The position numbers were made by a program, and so were the translations under genes. This document shows positions 10,631 through 19,439 of a stretch of DNA of 64,000 nucleotides, piece by piece. This stretch comes from an uncultured Verrucomicrobiota bacterium (GTDB lineage Bacteria > Verrucomicrobiota > Verrucomicrobiia > Opitutales > Seribacteraceae), in NCBI GenBank assembly GCA_902618175.1, contig CACMZN010000002.1, forward strand, positions 1 through 64,000. The letters run 5' to 3'. The notes below the pieces were generated by a model that ran no database searches, was not told the DNA's origin, and saw nothing but the letters and a program-made list of their open reading frames with translations. Position 1 is the first letter of the stretch, and each line of letters begins with the position of its first letter.

Positions 10631-12046
10631 TTACAGATACATACTTTCGTAGATATCAGCGATTTTCTTAATCGCCAGAGCATAGGCAGCAGTTCTTCGG
10701 TCAGTGATCTTGGCGTTGGAATGATGCTGCTCTTTTATTTCATTATAAGAGACTCGCATGGTGTCTTCCAGACCCGATCTGATAAGATTAATTTCACTCG
10801 GACCTTCAAGTAATTTGTTTTTTGCATCCTGATCAACTTTTTTCCCCAGTGCTTTTTCAATGAGTTCGATCACTCTTTGGTTTTGAGCCTCGGCAAATCG
10901 CCGATCCATTCGACCAAATCCAACATGGGACAGATTCTTTAACCATTCAAAGTAGGATACGGTTACTCCTCCCGCATTAAGATAAGCATCAGGTATGACG
11001 AAAATCCCTTTTTCATTGAGAATACGATCCGCTTCATAGGTTACGGGGCCATTTGCAGCTTCAGCAAGAACCTTACATTTCAAATTTTTTGCATTTTGGT
11101 TTGTAATGACTCCTTCCATAGCCGCAGGAATTAATACGTCACATGGAAATTCAAGCATTTTGTAACCTTGCTTGAAAAATTGAGATTTTGGGAAATCCTC
11201 AACTTTCCCGTTATTTTTCTTATATTGATTAACTTTTTGAACATCTAGGCCGCTTTCAGAAAAGATTGCTCCATCTCGCTCAATAATGCCAACGACCAAA
11301 ACACCATCTTCTTCCTGCAAAAATTTTGCTGCATGATAACCAACGTTGCCAAGACCTTGGACGATAATTCTTTTTCCTTCAAGTCCTCCAGACAAACCGG
11401 CTTCTGCGACATCATCCGCATTGCGGAAAAACTCCTGTAAACCGTATTGTACCCCTCTTCCCGTTGCTTCAACTCTGCCTTCTACCCCACCGAAATGTAC
11501 TGGCTTACCTGTCACACAACCTTGAGCATTTATATCAGACGGATGAAGTTTCTGATATTCGTCAGCGATCCAAGACATCGTTCTTTGTCCCGTTCCCATG
11601 TCTGGAGCGGGTACGTTAAGTCCTGGTCCTAGAAAGCCTCTTTTGTCCAATTCTTGAGCAAATCTGCGCGTAATATGCTCAAGCTCTTCAAGGCTGTATT
11701 TTTTGGGATCTATCTTAAGTGCCCCTTTAGACCCAGCATAGGGAACATTCACGATTGCACATTTGTAAGTCATCAAGGCAGCAAGAGCCTCGACTTCAAG
11801 CTGATCGGAAAAAGGGGCGAACCTGATTCCACCCTTGGCAGGCAAGGCATGCTCACTGTGGGTGGCTCGCCATCCGGTGAATATTTTATAACCACCCCTC
11901 AGTTCGACTCCAAATTTCATTTCACATATCGCGTTGCAGGTGCGAATTTGCTGTGCTAACCCCTTCGGCAATTCCATGGCTTCAGCAGCCCGGTCGAAGC
12001 ATAGATCCACACTTTTGAGAAAGGAGGTAGACTGAATATCATTCAT
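10631..12046 (-). CDS. gdhA: Glu/Leu/Phe/Val (glutamate) dehydrogenase
   Basis: PAKGGIRFAPF, KCAIVNVPYAGSKGALKIDPK, PAPDMGTGQRTMSWIADEY; start ATG at 12046 preferred over 12082. Confidence 0.88.
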   Translation of the reverse strand: MNDIQSTSFLKSVDLCFDRAAEAMELPKGLAQQIRTCNAICEMKFGVELRGGYKIFTGWRATHSEHALPAKGGIRFAPFSDQLEVEALAALMTYKCAIVNVPYAGSKGALKIDPKKYSLEELEHITRRFAQELDKRGFLGPGLNVPAPDMGTGQRTMSWIADEYQKLHPSDINAQGCVTGKPVHFGGVEGRVEATGRGVQYGLQEFFRNADDVAEAGLSGGLEGKRIIVQGLGNVGYHAAKFLQEEDGVLVVGIIERDGAIFSESGLDVQKVNQYKKNNGKVEDFPKSQFFKQGYKMLEFPCDVLIPAAMEGVITNQNAKNLKCKVLAEAANGPVTYEADRILNEKGIFVIPDAYLNAGGVTVSYFEWLKNLSHVGFGRMDRRFAEAQNQRVIELIEKALGKKVDQDAKNKLLEGPSEINLIRSGLEDTMRVSYNEIKEQHHSNAKITDRRTAAYALAIKKIADIYESMYL

Positions 12047-12108
12047 CAATTGTTCCTGACACAAAGTAGTGGGGAAAATCAAACTAGAAACGAATAGTTG
12101 GAATATGG

Positions 12109-12139
12109 AAAAAAAAGCCCGCTAAGGCGGGCTTTTTTT
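12109..12139 (-). terminator. intrinsic terminator (bidirectional geometry) after the RRM gene
   Basis: AAAAAAAA-GCCCGC-TAAG-GCGGGC-TTTTTTT. Confidence 0.85.
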
Positions 12140-12158
12140 GAGTTGTAAAATATTTATC

Positions 12159-12431
12159 TTACCAATTGGACTGGCGAGGAGGCCGATCTTCGCGTGGACG
12201 AGCCTCGTTTACCTTTAAGGCTCTGCCGCCAAAATCGGTTCCGTTCATGCCCTCAATTGCCTTGTTGGCTTCATCTGAATCGTTCATTGTAACAAATCCG
12301 AACCCTTTGGATCTTCCGGAATTACGATCCGTTATGATGGAGGCCTTTTCAACGCTACCGTAAGCGCCAAAAGCATCCGCTAAATCCTGGTCACTTGTGG
12401 ACCAGGGGAGATTACCCACATATATTTCCAT
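12159..12431 (-). CDS. RRM-domain RNA-binding protein
   Basis: RNP2 IYVGNLPW and RNP1 KGFGFVTM motifs, basic C-terminus. Confidence 0.95.
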   Translation of the reverse strand: MEIYVGNLPWSTSDQDLADAFGAYGSVEKASIITDRNSGRSKGFGFVTMNDSDEANKAIEGMNGTDFGGRALKVNEARPREDRPPRQSNW

Positions 12432-12894
12432 TTTTATTGTATTACATTTTATTTAGATACCTCGTCATGAAACATTTAGGACATGCAAACTAAGTTTAGG
12501 TTCGTAGTATCTTAAATGAATAACTGACGAGAAAGGGATATATTGGCTAATCTTAACTGAAAAATCAACGAGAAAGGAAGATGAAAACTTGATTTTTAGA
12601 AACGATGCGCTTTTTCACAGAGTAGCTACGGAAATCCATTATGTTAGTTTGAGTTTTCTTTTGGGAATACCTTTTAAGTTTTTCCGGACTTCATTGAGAA
12701 TGTGTATATTTAATTTGTTGCAAAAGAATTCGAAAATGAAAAAGGCAGTTTCAATATGTGAAAAGATCAGTGTGAGATTAAGTGTTTTCAACTGCAATAA
12801 AATTGCATTTGTTACCAAATCTTTGCATAAATAAATATTTAATTTAACACAATTAATTCATATTAGTAAGCGTATGGGTAATACATTGAGTTTA

Positions 12895-12980
12895 TATAAT
12901 TGAGTTAAATTGCAACTTATTCAATCCTCTGTAAGCTCTTTTAGAGGCGTGCGGTTCGGGCAAACCGCATGCCTTTTTTT
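12895..12980 (+). ncRNA. candidate small RNA (TATAAT -10 box to intrinsic terminator)
   Basis: TATAAT at 12895-12900 and a strong terminator at 12946-12980, in an intergenic region without a convincing ORF. Confidence 0.3.
12946..12980 (+). terminator. intrinsic terminator
   Basis: GGCGTGCGGTT-CGGGCA-AACCGCATGCC-TTTTTTT (11 bp with one G.U). Confidence 0.85.
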
Positions 12981-13437
12981 ATTGTAAGCTTTAAAGAAAG
13001 TATAATGGTAAGGGAGTTATTCATTACTGGTTTTTTGTGTGAATTCTTAAAATTAAACTTTCTTTGCAAAATTGATCTGACGAAGTCTTTGGCAGTGGTA
13101 TTTATAAAGATTTCTCGAGCCAAGAACCGGACATGATTATAAAATGTGCAATTCAGTGGCTGCGAAGGGTGACTCTTCTCTTTTTTTGTACTTTTATTCA
13201 ACAATCGGAATTTCATCCGTGAAGTGAAATTCTTTGTTCTCCAAAAAAGAAATATCCAAGGGAAACAATATTAATCTTCGGAACGCAAAAGGATATTTCA
13301 ATTCTGAAATTGTGATGAGATAACAGATTTATTCTATCGGAAAATCGCTAAAATTTTTCAAACAAAGAACCAAGTCCAAAGAAAAGATAAACTTTTTTTT
13401 GGTTGGGAGGATTTAGTTCGCGCTTCATAATTACAAG

Positions 13438-13869
13438 ATGGTTGAAGTGAAAGAAGTCAAAGTTGCTGATAAGATAAATTTGTCTGCGGTAAACGAACTG
13501 TTGCCGCAATTATCGAAATCTTCAAAACCCATGAAACTCTATAATTTGGACAACTTGGTCAAAAGCAACAGCACATTTATCTACTTTGCTTTTAATGAAA
13601 AGGAAGTTGTGGGAATGTTGAGTCTAGTGGTTGTGAGAATCCCAACTGGAACCAAAGTATGGATTGAGGATGTAGTTGTAGACGAAAATTCACGTGGCAA
13701 AGGCATAGGAAGATCATTAATGAATCATGCCTTGGAAGAAGCAGGAAACCTGAGTGCAAAATGTGTAGATTTGACTTCAAGACCAAATCGTGTGGCAGCA
13801 AATAGACTTTATCAGTCAATTGGATTTAAAAAACGTGAAACAAATATTTACAGATTTGATTTATCTTGA
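13438..13869 (+). CDS. GNAT family N-acetyltransferase
   Basis: VWIEDVVVDENSRGKGIGRSLMNHALEEA, NRVAANRLYQSIGFKKRETN. Confidence 0.9.
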   Translation: MVEVKEVKVADKINLSAVNELLPQLSKSSKPMKLYNLDNLVKSNSTFIYFAFNEKEVVGMLSLVVVRIPTGTKVWIEDVVVDENSRGKGIGRSLMNHALEEAGNLSAKCVDLTSRPNRVAANRLYQSIGFKKRETNIYRFDLS

Positions 13870-13906
13870 ACACTTTAATCATATCAAACCAATATTTACA
13901 AACCAA

Positions 13907-15364
13907 ATGAGTACTGACTTTTTATTTCCTTTCCTAATGATTTTTCAAGTTCAATTTGAACCCATCCGTCAAAGTGGAATTTATCAAATGATGGAAGAGG
14001 GGTATCCCCAAATTTGGAAAAGTATTGATGAAATCAATTCTGATAATGAGTTAGGAGAAATTCTAAAATTTACGGGATTGTCCTTTGACCAAATTGATAG
14101 TCTCAATCTGTATCTTGAAGGAGCGAAAGGCATATCAAAAGTAAGAAGCCTTGGTCAAGAACCACGAATTGGAGAAGAAATCATTCCTCTTATGAGTGCA
14201 AAGTTCAATGGCGTAATCGAGCAGAAGAAATTAATTACATTCCTGCTTGACGAGTTGGCGAAGGAAAAAGGGAATGAAAGTAGGGATTTGATTGAGCAAA
14301 CTCTAAAGGAGGAAGCAAACACCACATACCTCACGATACCCAAAGAGGTGATTGGGAAAAAGGCAAGCTCATCGGATTTGCTATTCACAATCATGCAAAG
14401 TAAAAGTATTGCGGAATTGATGCTTGGTATTCCCGAAAAAGTGAAATTGGCATTGGCTGGAAAATCCATTCACGGACCACTTGCTTCTCTGAATGAAATG
14501 CAGGAAAATCATCAAGTCAGTTTTATAATAAAGGTTGATCCTTCTATATGGTCACGACCAGAATTTGAAGCCAATCCTCAGAATCCTTTGTTTGCTGGTC
14601 TTGCAAATTCCGTCAAAGGTATTCGAGAAGTAGGCTTTTCCTTGTGTTTTCTTGAAGAGTCAATTGATTTTGAAGTGTGTGTGAACTGTGAAGATGCGGA
14701 ATCCGCACTTGGACTATGGACACTTGCTCAAGGGGGTTTGGGAATGGCTCAGTTGGCAATGGCTCAGGAAGGTTCGCAAATCCCCGCGATATTGAATCGG
14801 ATCGAGACAAAAGCAGTTGCCAATAATGTTTTCATTCGTACGGATGTGTTGCCTTCGGACATCAAGGCAATTGGTTCTCAATTGATTCCATCCGACAATT
14901 CTGACAAACGTTCACCGAAGGTTGGTCACGAAACCTTACAAGGCAAAAAAGCTCCTTTTTTTCGATTACCATTGCTTGGTGGTGGAGAATTCAATCTTCC
15001 TGATCAAATTGGAAAGGTGATCATTCTTGACTTTTGGGCAAGTTGGTGCAGTCCCTGCATTAAGGGTCTTCCCAAGTTGCATAGCATCGCTTCTGCCTTT
15101 GGAGCAGATAAAGTTCAGTTTTTAGCTATCAATCAGGGTGAAAGTAAAAAAACCATCAACAAATTCATGAGTTCTTTTAATGTAACCGGGCTTGATGTGG
15201 CTATGGATTCATCAGGTAAAGTTGGTGATTTATTTTTGGTTGAAGGAATACCTCAAACGGTTGTGATTGACCCCAAAGGGATGATTCGCCATGTGCATGT
15301 TGGATACGGTCCAGATTCACCTTCCCAACTACAAAAAGAAATAACTGGACTCTTACTGGAGTAG
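13907..15364 (+). CDS. large protein with C-terminal TlpA-like thioredoxin domain
   Basis: KVIILDFWASWCSPCIKGLPKLHSI..., VEGIPQTVVIDPKGMIRHVHVGYG; N-terminal ~350 aa unassigned; ATG 13907 after the GNAT stop. Confidence 0.8.
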   Translation: MSTDFLFPFLMIFQVQFEPIRQSGIYQMMEEGYPQIWKSIDEINSDNELGEILKFTGLSFDQIDSLNLYLEGAKGISKVRSLGQEPRIGEEIIPLMSAKFNGVIEQKKLITFLLDELAKEKGNESRDLIEQTLKEEANTTYLTIPKEVIGKKASSSDLLFTIMQSKSIAELMLGIPEKVKLALAGKSIHGPLASLNEMQENHQVSFIIKVDPSIWSRPEFEANPQNPLFAGLANSVKGIREVGFSLCFLEESIDFEVCVNCEDAESALGLWTLAQGGLGMAQLAMAQEGSQIPAILNRIETKAVANNVFIRTDVLPSDIKAIGSQLIPSDNSDKRSPKVGHETLQGKKAPFFRLPLLGGGEFNLPDQIGKVIILDFWASWCSPCIKGLPKLHSIASAFGADKVQFLAINQGESKKTINKFMSSFNVTGLDVAMDSSGKVGDLFLVEGIPQTVVIDPKGMIRHVHVGYGPDSPSQLQKEITGLLLE

Positions 15365-15514
15365 CCATTTTCTTGATTTCACTAAGAATGGCAGTTTGAC
15401 TGTCTTTTAAAAACAGGGTGTCTTTATTTGATGTCCTAATGTATCTCACTTTAGGATATGAATAAATAGACAACTTAATAGTTCTTTTTTTAAACGCCAG
15501 CAGGAGTATTCATT

Positions 15515-16144
15515 ATGATGAAAGTCAACGATTTCCAAAAATATGAAATAACCTTGTCAATCCCTTACGATGATTATTTCAAATTGATTTACGAATCCAA
15601 ACATCTATTAGAAACGAGATTGGGTGCGAATCGTACCTTCATTGCCAAGATGCCAATTTACGCAAACAATAGAAAAAATGCCGTCCGGAAGGCTGTACAA
15701 AAATTTAGGAAGGATTTTAAAGGCATCTTGGGACCAGCATCCAAAGTTATGGTTCTCAATGATCCTTTTCAAGAAGTATCATATAATGATGACTTTGCTT
15801 GCAATGATTTAGGCAACAAGTATCTCGACGACTTCACTGTGAAACGCGTTCTTGAACAAGCACATGGAGATTTGACTTTAGACGTGGCAGAAGTTTCCGA
15901 AAATTTTTCTTCCAAAAGCCTTAAACGACTTAAAAGGCGACGCAAAATAAATGTTGAAATCGCTCCAAGACTCTTCAAATCTCCTAATGGTTCGATCTTC
16001 TATAAGATGGTCGAGTTTTCTGACGCAAAAGATAGTCGTCGCAAAACTAAAACCGTGAAGCTTTCATCCAAGAGTTTGCAAAAAGCTCTGCGTGAAGTTA
16101 GGCGAAGGGGCTTGGATATGTCGGATGTTTCGATTGGGAAGTGA
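15515..16144 (+). CDS. hypothetical protein, basic, 209 aa
   Basis: Long ORF, MMKVNDFQKYEITLSIPYDDYFKLIYESKH...; upstream GCAGGAG. Confidence 0.7.
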   Translation: MMKVNDFQKYEITLSIPYDDYFKLIYESKHLLETRLGANRTFIAKMPIYANNRKNAVRKAVQKFRKDFKGILGPASKVMVLNDPFQEVSYNDDFACNDLGNKYLDDFTVKRVLEQAHGDLTLDVAEVSENFSSKSLKRLKRRRKINVEIAPRLFKSPNGSIFYKMVEFSDAKDSRRKTKTVKLSSKSLQKALREVRRRGLDMSDVSIGK

Positions 16145-16200
16145 GACTATTTAGCAATCATCCCTGCTTAGGTTGCCTGAAAACATAGTTCACATTTGCA

Positions 16201-16734
16201 ATGTCTGAAGAATCGAAGGATCGCTCAAAGGAATTGATTCAACTGATGATGAAGCATCAAAGAAGAATTTTTGCTTACATTTATACATTGGTTCCGTCCA
16301 GAAGTGACGCCGAAGACATTCTTCAAGAAACGAGTTTGACGATTTGTGAAAAATTCAATGATTTCAAACAGGGGACGAACTTTTATTCTTGGGCATGTCA
16401 AATCGCTTACTGGAAGATTCGGGCGGCGAGAAAGAAATACGCTACTTCCAAAGTTATTTTCAATCAAGAAGTATTGGACCTGATTGCCGTTACTCAATTC
16501 AAAGTTGAAGAAGAACTTGATCATCGTCATTACGCACTTTCCGAATGTTTGAAAAAATTAAATGATCGAGACCGTCGTATGATTCTTACTAGGTATGAAT
16601 CAGGTAAGAACGTTTCAGCGGCGGCTCATGTTTGCGGCAGAACGGTTCAAGGAGCCTACAAAGCTCTGAATCGCATCCGAAAGGTCCTTTTTGATTGCGT
16701 AACATTTGAACTTTCCATCGAACAGGCTCATTGA
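16201..16734 (+). CDS. ECF-like RNA polymerase sigma-70 factor
   Basis: IYTLVPSRSDAEDILQETSLTICEKF, TNFYSWACQIAYWKIRAARKK, LNDRDRRMILTRYESGKNVSAAA. Confidence 0.92.
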   Translation: MSEESKDRSKELIQLMMKHQRRIFAYIYTLVPSRSDAEDILQETSLTICEKFNDFKQGTNFYSWACQIAYWKIRAARKKYATSKVIFNQEVLDLIAVTQFKVEEELDHRHYALSECLKKLNDRDRRMILTRYESGKNVSAAAHVCGRTVQGAYKALNRIRKVLFDCVTFELSIEQAH

Positions 16735-16736
16735 GA

Positions 16737-18398
16737 ATGTCTTCCGACCAACAAATTATCGAACTTCATGATCTTCTAGATAGATTGGTTGAAAATAACC
16801 TTTCCTTCGAACAGAAGAAAAGACTTAGTTTTCTTTTGGAGCATAATGATGAAGCCCGACTTCATTACGTAAGATTCATGAACATGTCTTCGAGCCTTAT
16901 GCATTATGCTGAGGAGTTGGTAAGCGATGATTTTGGGGAGGATTCCAAAGAAGTGAACAAGACAGGAATCTTCCCTTTTGTTCGTTATCTTATTCCATTG
17001 GCGGCGCTCCTGATTGCTGCTTTTCTTCTATTTTTTCAGTATACGCCGTCCTTGAGTTTGAATGAACAAAAAGGCTGGAGTAAGTCTCTTTCCGCAAATT
17101 CTTCCCCCGAAGTCATCAAGATATCAGATGCTGTGGCTTTATTGACCGAGAAGGTCGGCTTGGAGTGGTCTAAGGATGCAGGATTTCGCCCGGAGCTCGG
17201 AAATGCCTTTGAACCAGGCAGCTTGATTATAGAAAACGGATTGGCCCAAGTTGAGTTTCTTCAAGGCTCAAATGTCATTTTGGAAGGACCCGTGCATTTT
17301 GATGTGGTCGGTCCAAACGAAGGATCTCTGATGGAAGGAAAACTCAGAGCCAATGTGCCTCGCTTGGCTCAGGGTTTTACAGTCAATCTGCCCAAGGGAA
17401 AAATAATTGATCTTGGAACTGAATTTGGACTCAATGTTCATCCGGGCGGATCAACTGAAGTCGTTGTTTATGAAGGTAAGGTTATTTACGAGGGTCAGGC
17501 TGACGAAGATGAATTGGTTTCTCATGAAGTAGCAGGTGGCGAAGCTTTGTTCATCGACCCATACGGTAATCCCAACCGGATGGAGGTACCAAGTCAATCT
17601 TACCTAGGTGCTGCAGATCTTGCTTTCCGATCGATGGAAAAATCTCATATAAGATATTTGGAATGGGTTGAGTTAAGCAAGGAAATTGCAAACGGACCAC
17701 ACACTCTTGCCTATTACAACTTTAATGACCACAATTCATGGACTCGTACGCTGCGTGAAGAAGCTAATAATGGAAATGTTATCGCGGATGGTGCAATTGT
17801 AGGTTGCAAATGGAGCGAGGGTCGTTGGTCAGGTAAAGGTGCGTTGGGCTTTGAAAGAAAAAGCGATTGCGTACGCATGAACTTAGCAAAAAATCTGACT
17901 TCCATGACCTTGTCCGTTTGGATCAAAATCGATTCATTGGACACGAACATAGCTCCTGTTTTATTTTCAAGTTCTTCAACCAGAGGTGCAGTTGGCTGGT
18001 TCATAAACCAGGAAGGTAAAGTTGTTCTACAAGTAAGAAAAAAGAATGGTTATGAAAGGTATGTTTCTGCTGTTGCTTTCAGAAAAGAGCGATTTGGTCG
18101 CTGGACCCATATGGCGACAACTTTCGATTCGACTACCAAGATGATTAGTCACTATGTAAATGGGCGTCCTTTCAGTAGAGAAAAAATCAATACTGTGGGA
18201 AAGCTAAATATTGGAAGCTCTACGCTCGGGCATTCGGCTATTAGTGTGTCGAAGTCATCGGGTAGAGTCGCCTTAAGCGGCAAAATTGATGAATTTGCGC
18301 TCTTTGAAAAATCTTTTGACGAGTTGGAAGTGCGAAGAATTTATGAGATCGGTTGTCCTTACGAAGCAACTAATCTATTTGGTCCGAACTTACCATGA
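16737..18398 (+). CDS. FecR domain plus LamG-like (concanavalin-fold) membrane protein, probable partner of the sigma factor
   Basis: One TM segment (FPFVRYLIPLAALLIAAFLLFF), FecR core (LPKGKIIDLGTEFGLNVHPGGSTEVVVYEGKV), LamG (MTLSVWIKIDSLD..WTHMATTFDSTTKMISHYVNGR). Confidence 0.88.
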   Translation: MSSDQQIIELHDLLDRLVENNLSFEQKKRLSFLLEHNDEARLHYVRFMNMSSSLMHYAEELVSDDFGEDSKEVNKTGIFPFVRYLIPLAALLIAAFLLFFQYTPSLSLNEQKGWSKSLSANSSPEVIKISDAVALLTEKVGLEWSKDAGFRPELGNAFEPGSLIIENGLAQVEFLQGSNVILEGPVHFDVVGPNEGSLMEGKLRANVPRLAQGFTVNLPKGKIIDLGTEFGLNVHPGGSTEVVVYEGKVIYEGQADEDELVSHEVAGGEALFIDPYGNPNRMEVPSQSYLGAADLAFRSMEKSHIRYLEWVELSKEIANGPHTLAYYNFNDHNSWTRTLREEANNGNVIADGAIVGCKWSEGRWSGKGALGFERKSDCVRMNLAKNLTSMTLSVWIKIDSLDTNIAPVLFSSSSTRGAVGWFINQEGKVVLQVRKKNGYERYVSAVAFRKERFGRWTHMATTFDSTTKMISHYVNGRPFSREKINTVGKLNIGSSTLGHSAISVSKSSGRVALSGKIDEFALFEKSFDELEVRRIYEIGCPYEATNLFGPNLP

Positions 18399-18417
18399 CT
18401 TGGAAAGTGCAATGAAC

Positions 18418-19416
18418 CTAGTTTCTTACCCCCCAAAAGGCTTGAAATTTTCTTCCCATGTATTGAGGGAGGATCAATTCTTTCAACTTTTGTATTTTTG
18501 GGTCTAAAGCACTTTTAGATGATTCAAAAGCATTTTTAATAACTTTTGAGGAATATTTTACCAAAAAAGCCTCTTGGCTTTCAACAGTTACTTGGGAGAA
18601 ACCATTTGATATGAGAATCCTCTCAAGCAAATCCCAACACAAATGACAAGTGAGGTCGGATTCCCCCACCTCATGAAGCAAATTATCGATCAGCCGATGA
18701 TGCTGATATGCGCGCGCCGTCCCTTTAGGTTTTTCATGAAATAGGATCTCTTCGAAATAGCCGTAATCAAAGGTCAAGAACAAGCCAACCCAGTTTGAGT
18801 ATTCCAGCACTTTCTGCAGCGCCTTTTGCGAACCACAAGGCCAATCGATCTGATAATTTTCCACTGAAGGAGAAAAATCCTTTATTGCTTCTTCTTCACA
18901 GGGGCCCAAAATGACCTCTCGCAAAGAATCGTTCTCAACTGCAATCCCTAGTTCAATCCACTTTCTCTCTTTGTGCAGATATCGAAAACGTTTGAAAGGT
19001 TGAGCGTCCAACCATTCGTTTGAGAAAACAATTGCTTTTTCGGGTATGGTAATTTGGTCGCCGAGGCGAAGGGTTTGAACATCAGCGAATGGGTGCTCGA
19101 CCTCATGGAGGGTAAATTCGTCATATTCAACTCCTATTTCAACGAAAGTGAAGTCCTCGACTTTCTCTCGCGACAAAATAGATTCACAAGCCGCGACGAT
19201 TAACTCTCCCCACTGACTCCCAATGCTTGCGGAGGTATAGAAATCGCTATGTTGGTTTCGGCCTACTCGTGGTTTTTCCCTACGATAATAGCCAATCTCA
19301 TGAGAATACAATGACCAATCAACAAACTCGTCGAAAGGAACCGCATTCCTAGCTCCAAATTTCTCATTGAAGCAATGTATTACTTCCTTTTTCTGCTTTG
19401 TAATTGGCAAGGTCAT
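18418..19416 (-). CDS. SAM-dependent methyltransferase, MidA/DUF185 family
   Basis: SLYSHEIGYYRREKPRVGRNQHSDFYTSASIGSQWGELI; FVEIGVEYDEF; VFSNEWLDAQPF; LFLTFDYGYF. Confidence 0.82.
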   Translation of the reverse strand: MTLPITKQKKEVIHCFNEKFGARNAVPFDEFVDWSLYSHEIGYYRREKPRVGRNQHSDFYTSASIGSQWGELIVAACESILSREKVEDFTFVEIGVEYDEFTLHEVEHPFADVQTLRLGDQITIPEKAIVFSNEWLDAQPFKRFRYLHKERKWIELGIAVENDSLREVILGPCEEEAIKDFSPSVENYQIDWPCGSQKALQKVLEYSNWVGLFLTFDYGYFEEILFHEKPKGTARAYQHHRLIDNLLHEVGESDLTCHLCWDLLERILISNGFSQVTVESQEAFLVKYSSKVIKNAFESSKSALDPKIQKLKELILPQYMGRKFQAFWGVRN

Positions 19417-19439
19417 AAGCCTTGGATAGAGCGTTAAAT

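Noticed and set aside
12589-12834. 81-aa plus-strand ORF in the AT-rich gap
   Set aside because: No RBS, no recognisable domain, biased AT-derived composition.
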